NCBI GenBank assembly: GCA_903994455.1
Contig: CAJEXI010000012.1
Coordinates: 21,020-85,019 of the forward strand
Origin: an uncultured Chlorobiaceae bacterium
GTDB taxonomy: Bacteria; Bacteroidota; Chlorobiia; Chlorobiales; Chlorobiaceae
DNA length: 64,000 nt
Direction: 5' to 3'
In this document: piece by piece, positions 1 to 9,147 of the stretch
How positions within the stretch are numbered: the first letter of the stretch is position 1
Layout: each line of letters begins with the position of its first letter
Made by a program: the position numbers and the translations under genes
Notes under the pieces: generated by a model
The model's input: the letters and a program-made list of their open reading frames with translations, nothing else
Databases searched by the model: none
What the model was told of the DNA's origin: nothing

Positions 1-23
1 GTGCTGCTGTTGTTCGGTCAATA

Positions 24-2183
24 TCACCTTCGTCTCCCGAATTTGACTTTACCAAGAATTTTTATGATGCTTTCAACGCTGAGAATTGATGTTTTGAGTG
101 GTTGAAGTGTCGTATCTTCGCCAGAATCCTCGGCGATGCCGGTCTGAACAGGGTAAATGAGGATATAGCTGTTTTTCTGAAAATACCTGTTGAGATAGGC
201 TGGAATCCTGGCCATCTTTATGTGATAAGAGGGGTGATTTTTACGGCTCATCACAATAATGAGATTATCGTCATGTTTTATCTCTCTTGACAGTACCAGA
301 AAATCATCCCATTCCCTGAATACTTTATACTCGGCATTGGGAATATTATCAGCATAGCTCTCTTTCAGACAGGCAATGGTTTGTTTTGATGCGTAAACCA
401 TCAGTTTGCTGCCAGTATTTTTTATAACGTTAATGACCCGTTGCATCCAAAGCAAGAAACCGCTCTCATTTTCCGCGCCCTCAGGAATAACGACAATCGT
501 TCGCTTGATGGTGGAAAGTGGCTGGACGGGTCTATAAATAAAAATTGTAACATTACTTCTGCCAAGAATTTTCTCTGATGAACTGCCGAGAAAACTGTCA
601 GTGAGATCGTTCTGGTGATGGAGTCCCAAAATCAGATCGGTGATTTTCTGCTCTCTGATAACACCGGCAATACCATTGACCACATCGTTGTCATAGCGAA
701 GCAGCCCGGTCAGCACATTATCGGTAGAGGATGCCGCTACTGCTGCCATTTCCAGAATTTTCTCAGCATTCTTTTCTGCCGTTTCATCAGGTAAACTGTT
801 ATCGGCAACATGCATGGCGAAAATACCATTGCGGTTTTTTCCTGACCGGACTGTGACACTGAGATTAACCAGCTCGTCAACGGTGTTCATGTCGTTGGTA
901 TGAATCAATATCCGTTTTTCATTGGTAGGTTGTCCTGGTTTTGCACTATCACCTGCGGCATCAGCCAACGCAATATTACGAGCCCCTTTTTCGCCAATAA
1001 TTGTTGCAAGAGTACAGGTGACCAGAATAAACAAAATTGTACCGTTCAGAACACTTTCATCAAGCAACCTGACCGGGGCACCTGCAGGGGTATAGCCGGT
1101 AACAATATTGTAGCCGATCATGACCGTTGCGAGAGCCAATGCCGCATGAGCGCTGATCAGACCAAAAATCAACCTGCGCTGATCAAGCGAAAACCCGAAC
1201 AGCTTCTGGGTAATCCATGCTGAAAGATATTTTGCTACTGTAGCAGCTAACGTGATAACCAGAGCTACCTTAATGGTTTCATAACCCTTGAAAAAAGCCT
1301 GGATATTGATCAGCATACCGACACCAATCAAAAAAAACGGAATAAAGATGGCATTGCCGACAAACTTGATTCTGTTCATGAGCGGGGATGTCCTCGGAAT
1401 CAGGCGGTTCAGGGCAAGACCTCCGAGAAAAGCGCCAATAATCGCCTCAACGCCAGCCGCTTCGGCAAGAAAACCGCTGAAAAAGACCATTGCCAGTACA
1501 AAGAGGTACTGCAAAACACTGTCATCAACGCGCTTGAAAAACCATCGGGCGATTACCGGAAAAAGCAGAAGGACAATTAGACCGAATAGTGTTACACCAA
1601 TAACAAGCCTTATCCAGAATCCGCTCATCAGCTCCCCTGAAGACATCCCAACGACAACAGCCAACACCAGCAATGCAAGGGTATCGGTGATAATGGTACC
1701 ACCGATGGCAACATTAACTGCCTTGTTCTTGGCAATACCAAGCTTGCTGATGACCGGGTAGAGGATAAGCGTGTGGGAAGCAAAGATACTGCCAATAAGT
1801 ACTGCGGAAAGCGGAGAGAACTGTAAAATATAGAGGGCCACGACAATACCAAGCCCGATGGAGATCAGAAAAGTATACAGCCCGAACAGAATACTTTTAG
1901 AGCTGTTTTTGCGAAAATCGGCAACATCAATCTCTAACCCGGCAAGAAACATGATGTAGAGCAGACCTACAGTGCCAAACAGATTAATACTGCTGTCGCG
2001 CAGCATCAGGTTTAGTCCGTTCGGACCAACCACCGCGCCAGCAATAATCAGGCTGATCAAGCTCGGAATTTTAAGGCGGCTCAGAAGAAGCGGTGCGAAA
2101 AGAATAATAAACAGTATCAGTGAAAACTGTAATACGGGATTTTTCAAAGGCAACGATAAATCGAGCAGGGTCATCAACAGCAT
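24..2183 (-). CDS. CPA2-type cation:proton antiporter with cytoplasmic USP-like tail
   Basis: This 719-residue inner-membrane protein should exchange Na+ or K+ for protons. Residues about 15-400 are a run of roughly 12 hydrophobic helices typical of the Na_H_Exchanger (CPA2/Kef) family, including the polar helix stretches ITDTLALLVLA and GAFLGGLALNRLIPR. Residues about 425-700 are soluble and resemble two universal-stress-protein-like lobes (HTNDMNTVDELVNLS, IVVIPEGAENESG) in place of the KTN/RCK domain of Kef channels. An ATG three codons downstream of the chosen start is equally possible. The gene is divergent from the SMR gene across about 170 bp, so both promoters should lie there. The family is clear; the transported ion is not. 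Confidence 0.88.
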   Translation of the reverse strand: MLLMTLLDLSLPLKNPVLQFSLILFIILFAPLLLSRLKIPSLISLIIAGAVVGPNGLNLMLRDSSINLFGTVGLLYIMFLAGLEIDVADFRKNSSKSILFGLYTFLISIGLGIVVALYILQFSPLSAVLIGSIFASHTLILYPVISKLGIAKNKAVNVAIGGTIITDTLALLVLAVVVGMSSGELMSGFWIRLVIGVTLFGLIVLLLFPVIARWFFKRVDDSVLQYLFVLAMVFFSGFLAEAAGVEAIIGAFLGGLALNRLIPRTSPLMNRIKFVGNAIFIPFFLIGVGMLINIQAFFKGYETIKVALVITLAATVAKYLSAWITQKLFGFSLDQRRLIFGLISAHAALALATVMIGYNIVTGYTPAGAPVRLLDESVLNGTILFILVTCTLATIIGEKGARNIALADAAGDSAKPGQPTNEKRILIHTNDMNTVDELVNLSVTVRSGKNRNGIFAMHVADNSLPDETAEKNAEKILEMAAVAASSTDNVLTGLLRYDNDVVNGIAGVIREQKITDLILGLHHQNDLTDSFLGSSSEKILGRSNVTIFIYRPVQPLSTIKRTIVVIPEGAENESGFLLWMQRVINVIKNTGSKLMVYASKQTIACLKESYADNIPNAEYKVFREWDDFLVLSREIKHDDNLIIVMSRKNHPSYHIKMARIPAYLNRYFQKNSYILIYPVQTGIAEDSGEDTTLQPLKTSILSVESIIKILGKVKFGRRR

Positions 2184-2352
2184 GGCGTATATTAATTTTT
2201 ATGTCGCCAGATACTTTAAAACAATAAAACAAATCAAAGCAAAACACGGTACAGTTGTTTGCGAAATATGCATATCTTTTCAGTCGAACACAAACAGAGA
2301 CAACTCATGCTCTTTGTACCTCAATGTCCCGAAACCTTTTTTTTTGCTTTCC

Positions 2353-2679
2353 ATGCACTGGCTCTATCTGATTATCGCAATCCTGCTTGAGGTCTCAGGC
2401 ACAACCTGCATGAAGTTTTCTGAAGGATTCAGCAAACTTGTGCCAACGCTTTTTATCTTTATTTTCTACGGACTGAGCTTTACCTTTCTCTCGCTGGCGC
2501 TGAAGGTACTGCCCATCGCGCTGACGTATGCTATCTGGTCGGGGGCAGGGACTGCGGTAATTACCGTTATAGGAGTACTCTGGTTCGGAGAGGGTATCAA
2601 TGCCATCAAACTTATCTCCCTGCTGCTGATTATTATCGGCGTTGCAGGATTACACTATGGTCAGGAACAGCTTCACTAG
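2353..2679 (+). CDS. Small multidrug resistance (EmrE/SugE-type) transporter
   Basis: The 108-residue protein has four hydrophobic helices and should export quaternary ammonium-type cations or guanidinium by proton antiport, as SMR dimers do. Glu13 in helix 1 matches the essential Glu14 of EmrE, and Trp62 in YAIWSGAG matches Trp63. The reading frame stays open far upstream, but homology to the family begins at the ATG at 2353, so the longer start is rejected. Only three bases separate its stop from the proB start, so the two are probably cotranscribed. Drug exporter and guanidinium exporter cannot be told apart here. Confidence 0.88.
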   Translation: MHWLYLIIAILLEVSGTTCMKFSEGFSKLVPTLFIFIFYGLSFTFLSLALKVLPIALTYAIWSGAGTAVITVIGVLWFGEGINAIKLISLLLIIIGVAGLHYGQEQLH

Positions 2680-2682
2680 CCT

Positions 2683-3762
2683 ATGAAACAACAACACATT
2701 TATAAGAAAATTGTCGTCAAGGTCGGCACCAACGTCATTACCGCAAAAAACGGAGAGCTCGACCTTGAGATTCTCAGCAGCCTTACGGCACAGATTGCCA
2801 CACTGCAAAAACAGGGAATCCAGGTTATTCTCGTCTCATCAGGAGCCGTTGGCGCAGGACGTTCACTGGTCAAGCTCTCGGGTACTATCGCTCCCGTTGC
2901 CGCAAGGCAGGTGCTCTCCTCCACCGGACAGATCAAGCTGATCAGCACCTATAACGACCTCTTTTTGCAGCACGGACTCATCACCGCACAGATTCTGGTC
3001 ACCAAGAGTGATTTCAGCGACCGCCTGCACTACCTCAACATGCAGACCTGCTTCACCTCCCTGCTCCAGCAGAACATCATCCCCGTCGTCAATGAGAACG
3101 ATGCCGTTTCGGTCACCGAGCTGATGTTTACCGATAATGATGAACTCTCCGGCCTTATCGCCTCCATGATGGATGTTGAGGGCTATATCATTCTCTCCCA
3201 TGTTGATGGTCTCTTCGACATGAAAAGCGGCAATGGCGCCATCATTCCGGTCATCGACCCCTCAACCAAACATTTCCATCAATATATCAATCCCGGAAAA
3301 TCGGAGTTTGGCAGAGGAGGGATGCTGACCAAGTGCCACATTGCGCAAAAGCTTTCAAAGCTTGGTATCACCGTCCATATCGCCAACGGACGCAAGCCGG
3401 ATATTCTCCTCTCGATTCTTGAGGGAGAAAAAAACGGCACCACATTTCTACCACAAAAGCCGACACACGGCCCGAAGCGGTGGATTGCCAACAGCGAAGG
3501 GATGGAGAAAGGGGCCGTCACCGTCAACATGGGCGCTGAAATGGCGCTGGTAGCGGGAGATCGCGCCAACAGCCTGCTGCCTGTCGGGATTGTCTCGGTT
3601 GAAGGGCGCTTCCTGAAGGGCGACATTATCAAGGTGTGCGCCACCGACGGCACCATCATCGGCTACGGCATGGCGCAGTACGGCTCCGAAAAAACAGTGA
3701 CACTCATGGGGCAGAAAGATCAGAAGCCCCTTGTTCATTACGATTATCTCTATATCACATAA
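2683..3762 (+). CDS. proB: Glutamate 5-kinase
   Basis: This cytoplasmic enzyme phosphorylates L-glutamate to gamma-glutamyl phosphate, the first step of proline synthesis. The 359 residues are the usual ProB length with a C-terminal PUA domain. The amino-acid-kinase domain fills residues 1 to about 260, with KVGTNVI near the N-terminus, LVSSGAVGAGRS in the glycine-rich loop, NENDAVSV, and FTDNDELSGLIAS at the substrate site. The PUA domain follows from about 275. The next pathway gene, proA, lies 1.5 kb downstream with an AT-rich Fic gene between them, so an ancestral proBA arrangement may have been split. Confidence 0.96.
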   Translation: MKQQHIYKKIVVKVGTNVITAKNGELDLEILSSLTAQIATLQKQGIQVILVSSGAVGAGRSLVKLSGTIAPVAARQVLSSTGQIKLISTYNDLFLQHGLITAQILVTKSDFSDRLHYLNMQTCFTSLLQQNIIPVVNENDAVSVTELMFTDNDELSGLIASMMDVEGYIILSHVDGLFDMKSGNGAIIPVIDPSTKHFHQYINPGKSEFGRGGMLTKCHIAQKLSKLGITVHIANGRKPDILLSILEGEKNGTTFLPQKPTHGPKRWIANSEGMEKGAVTVNMGAEMALVAGDRANSLLPVGIVSVEGRFLKGDIIKVCATDGTIIGYGMAQYGSEKTVTLMGQKDQKPLVHYDYLYIT

Positions 3763-3881
3763 TAACAAGTCAAGCTCTTGCTTTACACAAGTGTTGAGGC
3801 TCATTGTAACAAATAATGAAGCTCAAAAAGAGATGGTATGTGAGCTTTAAATCTGAACTTTATGAGCTAAAATGATGAGTT

Positions 3882-4922
3882 ATGATTGATTCAAGAGAGC
3901 AGAAAATAATTGGATTTATAAAGCAAGCAGGAGCTTGTTCTTCAAAAGAAGTTTATCAAAATCTTGATATTTTGATAAGTTATGCAACCTTAAAAAGGAT
4001 TTTATCAAAACTAATAACTGAAAATTTTCTTTCCTCAGTAGGTCATGGTAAAGGAACAAAATATACCATTTCTCCAATATTTGATCTCTTAGAACCAATT
4101 GATATTGAACGGTATTATGAGAAAGAAATTGATGAAAGAAAAATAAAGGACGGATTCAATTTCTCTTTAATTAATGACGTACTTGCAAAGAATACTCTTT
4201 TTACAAAAGCTGAATTGGAAAAACTTAACGGACTTCAAGCAAAATTTGAAAATAATATATCCCAATTGACTGCGAACGAATATAAAAAAGAGTTTGAAAG
4301 ATTAGCAATTGATTTAAGTTGGAAATCTTCACAAATTGAGGGGAACACCTATTCTTTATTGGAAACCGAAAGACTTTTAAAAGAGAAAGAAACCGCATCC
4401 GGAAAAACAAAAGAAGAAGCAACGATGCTTTTGAATCATAAAGATTCGTTGGATTTCCTCATTGAACATCCTGATTATCTACATCCATTATCAGTTTCAA
4501 AAATTGAGGATATTCATAGTATTCTTACCAAAGAACTCTCTGTAGAACGAAATCTGAGAAAGCGCCGTGTAGGTATTTCTGGAACAAATTATTGCCCATT
4601 AGATAATGAGTTTCAAATATCAGAAGCATTAAGGAATTCATGTGATGTAATTAACGCCAAGAGTAGCGTTTTTGAAAAAGCGTTGTTAGCATTAGTATTG
4701 ATATCATATATCCAACCATTTATGGATGGGAATAAAAGAACAGCAAGAATTGTAAGCAATGCAATTTTAATGAATGAAAAACATTGCCCATTATCTTTTA
4801 GGAGTGTTAATTCTCTTGATTACAAAAAAGCAATGTTATTATTTTATGAACAAAATAATATCTCACATTTCAAAGAGATATTTATTAATCAATTTGAATT
4901 TGCTGTAGAAAAATATTTTTAA
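3882..4922 (+). CDS. Fic-family protein with N-terminal winged helix; glutamine in place of the motif histidine
   Basis: The 346-residue protein has an N-terminal helix-turn-helix (about 5-63, ending in a basic wing around VGHGKGTKYTIS) and a Fic domain. Fic enzymes transfer AMP or related groups to target proteins using the motif HPFx(D/E)GN(G/K)R. Here the motif is QPFMDGNKRTAR (278-289), so the catalytic histidine is glutamine. SSQIEGN at 149-155 matches the class II inhibitory helix motif (S/T)xxxE(G/N), which normally blocks ATP binding. Base composition is clearly more AT-rich than proB and proA on either side, which suggests transfer. It may be a regulator or degenerate AMPylase. Fold assignment is firm, activity is not. 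Confidence 0.88.
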   Translation: MIDSREQKIIGFIKQAGACSSKEVYQNLDILISYATLKRILSKLITENFLSSVGHGKGTKYTISPIFDLLEPIDIERYYEKEIDERKIKDGFNFSLINDVLAKNTLFTKAELEKLNGLQAKFENNISQLTANEYKKEFERLAIDLSWKSSQIEGNTYSLLETERLLKEKETASGKTKEEATMLLNHKDSLDFLIEHPDYLHPLSVSKIEDIHSILTKELSVERNLRKRRVGISGTNYCPLDNEFQISEALRNSCDVINAKSSVFEKALLALVLISYIQPFMDGNKRTARIVSNAILMNEKHCPLSFRSVNSLDYKKAMLLFYEQNNISHFKEIFINQFEFAVEKYF

Positions 4923-5260
4923 TCTCTCTGTATCATATTCCTCAAAACTCTGCTGCGGGGTAGTTGATGGAAATCTTCATTTCTCCGGAGGTTACTGTAC
5001 CTTGGTCATTGAGCTTGTCGAAATGTTCGAAGTAAGTGAAATATTTATTTTTGAAAATTATGATTGACATTGACATTCGTTAATTTTTTATAACCTCAAT
5101 AAGGTACTTGGCAATAAAACCCTGCATTGTTGCGCTTATTCGTCCGTTGTGGAAATATAAGGCGCAAGAGAGTATCGCAGATAAGCAAGTCAGGCACAAA
5201 AAAATAAAGAGATGTTTTACAATAATCAGCAAACGCCTTAACACATAGTAAAGTAAAACA
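4923..5260. other. Intergenic stretch with repeat-like remnants
   Basis: No gene is supported here. Near 4950-4966 the text GCTGCGGGGTAGTTGATGG resembles half of the GC-rich palindrome seen at 15214-15299, so it may be a fragment of a dispersed intergenic repeat. The proA promoter and leader should lie in the last 150 bases, but no clear boxes were identified. Confidence 0.4.
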
Positions 5261-6517
5261 ATGAAAGAATCTATAATCCAGCAGTTCAACGCCGTGCAGC
5301 AGGCAAGCCGCGAAATCATCACCCTTACCGATGAGGCGATCAACCATCTGCTCTGCGACCTTGCCGACAGAATACCTGCTCACCAGGAGGCCATTCTCGC
5401 CGCCAACAAAATAGATGTGGAGCGAATGGATCCGGCAGATCCAATGGTTGACCGGCTGCTCTTGAACCCTTCAAGGCTCGAAGCCATTGCCGCCGACATC
5501 CGCAACGTCGCTTCACTCACCTCCCCGCTCGACGTGGTGCTTGAAGAGCGAATGCTTCAGAATGGGCTTGGCCTGAAAAAGGTGACTGTTCCTATCGGTG
5601 TCATTGGCATCATTTACGAAGCAAGGCCAAATGTCACCTTCGATGTCTTCGCCCTCTGCCTGAAATCGGGTAACGCCACCGTGCTGAAGGGCGGCAGCGA
5701 TGCCATGTACTCCAACATCGCCATTGTGGAGCTTATCCATAGCGTTCTGAAAGAGCACGGCATCAACCCCGATACCATCTACCTGCTCCCTGCTGAGCGG
5801 GAGGCCGCCGCCATCATGCTCAATGCGGTTGGCTATATTGATATGATCATTCCAAGAGGGAGTCAGAAGCTGATCGACTTTGTGCGCGACAACGCCAAGG
5901 TTCCTGTGATCGAAACCGGTGCAGGCATTGTGCACACCTATTTCGACAAAAGCGGCGACCTTGAGCTTGGCAAGCAGGTGATCTTCAACGCCAAAACCCG
6001 CCGCCCAAGCGTCTGCAATGCGCTCGACACCCTCATCATCCACCGCGACCGCCTTGGCGACCTCCCTGCCCTTGTTGAGCCGCTTCTGGAAAAGCAGGTG
6101 CTGCTCTTTGCCGATGAGGCCGCTTTTGCCGCCTTGCACGGCCACTACCCTGATGCGCTCCTTCAGTTAGCCGAACCCGAGCATTTCGGCACAGAATTCC
6201 TCTCTCTGAAAATGTCAGTAAAAACCGTCTCATCCCTTGAAGAGGCGCTGGAACACATTGCCCACTACAGCTCCCGCCACAGCGAAGCCATCATCGCCAC
6301 CGATGCCGCCACAACCGCCACCTTCCTGAAACGCGTTGATGCCGCCGTGGTCTATGCCAACACCTCAACCGCCTTCACCGACGGCGCACAATTCGGCCTT
6401 GGCGCCGAAATCGGCATCAGCACGCAGAAGCTCCACGCACGGGGCCCAATGGCGCTGAAAGAGCTGACGACGTATAAATGGATTATTGAGGGGAATGGGC
6501 AGGTAAGGGCGGTGTGA
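5261..6517 (+). CDS. proA: Gamma-glutamyl phosphate reductase
   Basis: ProA reduces gamma-glutamyl phosphate to glutamate-5-semialdehyde with NADPH, the second step of proline synthesis. The 418 residues match family length. The aldehyde-dehydrogenase fold is recognisable from [16 protein letters not shown] (111-126), [12 protein letters not shown] (134-145) and the catalytic cysteine Cys252 in [10 protein letters not shown]. The C-terminal [19 protein letters not shown] is the classical ProA signature. It is separated from proB by the fic gene. GC content returns to that of the core genome. Confidence 0.96.
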   Translation: MKESIIQQFNAVQQASREIITLTDEAINHLLCDLADRIPAHQEAILAANKIDVERMDPADPMVDRLLLNPSRLEAIAADIRNVASLTSPLDVVLEERMLQNGLGLKKVTVPIGVIGIIYEARPNVTFDVFALCLKSGNATVLKGGSDAMYSNIAIVELIHSVLKEHGINPDTIYLLPAEREAAAIMLNAVGYIDMIIPRGSQKLIDFVRDNAKVPVIETGAGIVHTYFDKSGDLELGKQVIFNAKTRRPSVCNALDTLIIHRDRLGDLPALVEPLLEKQVLLFADEAAFAALHGHYPDALLQLAEPEHFGTEFLSLKMSVKTVSSLEEALEHIAHYSSRHSEAIIATDAATTATFLKRVDAAVVYANTSTAFTDGAQFGLGAEIGISTQKLHARGPMALKELTTYKWIIEGNGQVRAV

Positions 6518-6603
6518 TGATATTCAAAGCAATAAAATCAGCACTTCCTCACAGCTCAAGAAAAATAGAACCAGTTTTTTAAGAGAAATAATCTCGTAGA
6601 AAA

Positions 6604-7884
6604 ATGAATATTCACCGTATAACGATAAAGAATTTTAGAAATATTGAAGAGGAAATCTGTTATTCTCTTAATCCTGGATTCACTGTAATTATTGGCATCA
6701 ATGGCAAAGGAAAATCTACTATGCTCCATGCCATCAGGATTGCCGCTGGATCATATTTACTTGGAATAGCAGAAGCTCCCAAACGTCATATCTGGGTAAC
6801 TGAAATAAGACGCAAAGATTTTAAAAGTCATACCGTGCTTCAAACGCCAACATTTGTCAAGGCTGAAGGTTCTATTGACAGCAAACCGTTATCGAAACCT
6901 TGGATACGCCAAGTTCCAGAAGGCAAAACAAAAACCACTTCTAACAATGAAGATGTAGGAGAAATAAAAAGCATTGCACGCAATAAATATGAAGCTGTTA
7001 CTAAAGAAGGAAGGGCTGATATTAATAACCCTGTAATTGCCTTTTTTGGAACAGGGCGTCTTTATGGCAATTCCAGAAATACGTTAGGACCTTTCATTGG
7101 TAGACAAATCTTCAAATATGGATACTATAATTGGTCAGAAATGCAATATGGCACCTACCAATACTCATATTGGTTAAACAGCCATAGATTTTTAGTTTCA
7201 GATAATAAAGAATCACCTGAAACTTATCATGCGTTTCTTCAAGCTATTCGTATTGCAAATCCCTACATCACCGCTTTGGATTTTGACGGGAAAGAGTTAA
7301 GGCTTAAAGTAAAAATGAGTGATGACGAACCAGAAAGTCAGTTCCTGCCTTTAAGTCTTCATAGCGACGGAATTATTACCCACACAGCAATGGTTGCTGA
7401 ACTTGCCTTCAGATGTATTATACTGAATGGTCACCACGGCAAAGATGCCGTAAAAAAGTCTCAAGGAATTGTCATGATTGATGAAATTGACCTCCATCTT
7501 CATCCAAACTGGCAACGTCATGTAGTCGAGGATTTAAAAAAGGCTTTTCCTTGTATTCAATTTATTGCAACAACCCATTCTCCATTTATTGTACAGTCAC
7601 TTGAAAGTGATGAGTTAATTAATCTTGATAAAGTTACAGATGTCAAGTTAAAAGATTTATCAATTGGTGAGGTAGCAGAGCATGTGATGGGCGCTTCCAG
7701 TGAAATGTCCGAAGAAAACAAAATGGATGAAAAATTATCTACGAATTATTTAGAATTGCTATTAAAGGAAAATAATAAATCCAGGATTGAGCTCATGCGC
7801 GAATTAGATGATATAGAAATTCATATTTCAGATCCCGGGGTAAGAGCTTTTTTACAAATGAAACGATTGGGGAAAAATATTTAA
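6604..7884 (+). CDS. PtuA-like AAA/ABC ATPase of a Septu-like defence module (copy 1, intact)
   Basis: The 426-residue ATPase has a Walker A GINGKGKST at 31-39, a Walker B GIVMIDEID at 288-296 followed by LHLHPNWQRH, and an H-loop TTHSPF around His325, the layout of OLD/RloC/PtuA-type ABC ATPases. The N-terminal ITIKNFRNIEE is the usual start of this group. An HNH nuclease gene follows 14 bases downstream, which is the PtuA-PtuB pairing of Septu and of retron Ec78 effectors; no reverse transcriptase lies next to it. By analogy the ATPase would sense phage-related change and license the nuclease. A second, broken copy lies at 15037-16424. Confidence 0.8.
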   Translation: MNIHRITIKNFRNIEEEICYSLNPGFTVIIGINGKGKSTMLHAIRIAAGSYLLGIAEAPKRHIWVTEIRRKDFKSHTVLQTPTFVKAEGSIDSKPLSKPWIRQVPEGKTKTTSNNEDVGEIKSIARNKYEAVTKEGRADINNPVIAFFGTGRLYGNSRNTLGPFIGRQIFKYGYYNWSEMQYGTYQYSYWLNSHRFLVSDNKESPETYHAFLQAIRIANPYITALDFDGKELRLKVKMSDDEPESQFLPLSLHSDGIITHTAMVAELAFRCIILNGHHGKDAVKKSQGIVMIDEIDLHLHPNWQRHVVEDLKKAFPCIQFIATTHSPFIVQSLESDELINLDKVTDVKLKDLSIGEVAEHVMGASSEMSEENKMDEKLSTNYLELLLKENNKSRIELMRELDDIEIHISDPGVRAFLQMKRLGKNI

Positions 7885-7898
7885 TACCACAATCCATT

Positions 7899-8657
7899 AT
7901 GAGACCTTTGGATAGAGGAGATACTCCGTTATCAGGTAATATTGATAAAACAGTAGCTAATTATAGAGATTGGCGCGAGAATTTAATAGATACCATTGGA
8001 AATTATTGCTCATACTGTAATATGATATTGAATGACAGTCCACAGGTAGAGCATGTTACCCCTAAAAACCCGCAACCAGGACAACCAAAAGGTGCGTTAT
8101 TGGCTTGGAACAATATGCTGCTTGCTTGTGGCCCATGCAATCGGGCAAAGGACAACCAGCCAAATTCACCAGCAACTCATTACATGCCAGATTCAAGTAA
8201 TACTCATTTGGCTTTTGATTATATAGTTATAGATCATCCAATAAAGAAAAAGTGCAAAGCATGTATTCTTGTTCCAAAAACAACCACCAATATCAATATA
8301 GCTAAAGCACAAAATACTATTGATTTGTGCAAGTTAGCCGCATTAACTGTAAATCCAGGGGCAACCGACTTGCGCTGGAAATACAGGTTTGAGGCATGGA
8401 ACTCTGCCAACATAGTTTGGCGTCAGGAATGGGATAAATGGGGGTACAGTAAAGTATCAGGTTTTGTAGCATTGTTGGTAGATGCTGCAAAATCAAAAGG
8501 TTTTTTCTCTATTTGGTTTGATGCATTCTATGATGTACCTGATATAAAAATAGCTTTAATAAATGCATTTTCAGGAACTGACCGAAACTCATTTCAGGCA
8601 GCAATCCCTTATGATCCCCAACCCCGTAATCCGCATTACCCTACAGATCCAATTTAA
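7899..8657 (+). CDS. PtuB-like HNH endonuclease (copy 1)
   Basis: The 252-residue protein carries a zinc-HNH core: Cys37-x2-Cys40, Glu51-His52, then LLAWNNMLLACGPCN with Cys77 and Cys80. This is the pattern of the retron/Septu-associated HNH family (TIGR02646-type, PtuB). It presumably cuts nucleic acid once released by the upstream ATPase. The C-terminus ends in RNPHYPTDPI, closely matched by the second copy (RNPESQTDPI), so the two modules are paralogous over their whole length. The composition is AT-rich. Confidence 0.8.
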   Translation: MRPLDRGDTPLSGNIDKTVANYRDWRENLIDTIGNYCSYCNMILNDSPQVEHVTPKNPQPGQPKGALLAWNNMLLACGPCNRAKDNQPNSPATHYMPDSSNTHLAFDYIVIDHPIKKKCKACILVPKTTTNINIAKAQNTIDLCKLAALTVNPGATDLRWKYRFEAWNSANIVWRQEWDKWGYSKVSGFVALLVDAAKSKGFFSIWFDAFYDVPDIKIALINAFSGTDRNSFQAAIPYDPQPRNPHYPTDPI

Positions 8658-8735
8658 ATGAAAGCGCCAACCTCGACAACCAGAACGACAAAGCAAACTA
8701 CGGATAATAATTTTTTAGCCCTCAAAGGAAAAATT

Positions 8736-9053
8736 ATGCTGAAATCGATTCGATGTTTTTTGATGATATTGACATTGTCTTTGGTATCACTGTCAAACGT
8801 ATTCGCACAACCAGGCGCGCCCATTCAGAACGGGCGCTTTCAAATCTTCATCAATCCAAATGCTCGCGCAGATACTTTCTTGGTTGATACGCAAACTGGA
8901 AAGGTGTGGCAACTCACTCAATTCACTGATGTCAAAGGGGAGCCCACAGTCTGGAATCGCATGGACCGACTTGATGATGACAAACAGGCATTCCAGTTTT
9001 TCCTTCAACATGGCATTAAGGAAACTGAAAAGCCTGCGACACCGACCAAATAA
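8736..9053 (+). CDS. Small secreted protein of unknown function
   Basis: The frame is open from 8658, but AAAGGA just upstream of the ATG at 8736 and the signal peptide that starts there favour this start, giving 105 residues. Residues 1 to about 24 form a Sec signal ending in NVFA, so the mature protein should be periplasmic. The remainder contains DTFLVDTQTGKVWQL, a pattern seen in many small bacterial proteins with one beta-rich repeat. No family is assigned. An integron attC-like site begins 17 bases after the stop, so this may be a gene cassette. Confidence 0.6.
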   Translation: MLKSIRCFLMILTLSLVSLSNVFAQPGAPIQNGRFQIFINPNARADTFLVDTQTGKVWQLTQFTDVKGEPTVWNRMDRLDDDKQAFQFFLQHGIKETEKPATPTK

Positions 9054-9070
9054 GTCCCCAACGCGACGAT

Positions 9071-9138
9071 GCCCAACCCTTACATTCGATCGGGACTGCG
9101 CAAAAACGTGCAGCCCCTCTTCAATTTGAACGTTATGT
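9071..9138 (+). repeat. Integron attC-like recombination site
   Basis: The site reads GCCCAAC (9071-9077, an exact RYYYAAC R'' box), an imperfect stem GGGACTGC with GCAGCCCC around an A-rich loop (9092-9117), and AACGTTATGT with GTT at 9132 as the R' box. This order, the roughly 68-base length and the mismatched stem are those of attC sites of integron gene cassettes. No integrase gene is in the window. It follows directly behind a small secreted-protein gene, which is where a cassette attC is expected. Confidence 0.62.
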
Positions 9139-9147
9139 TAATAAATC

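Noticed and set aside
900..1761. Plus-strand frames of 107 and 157 codons
   Set aside because: They lie opposite the antiporter gene and show no protein-like composition.
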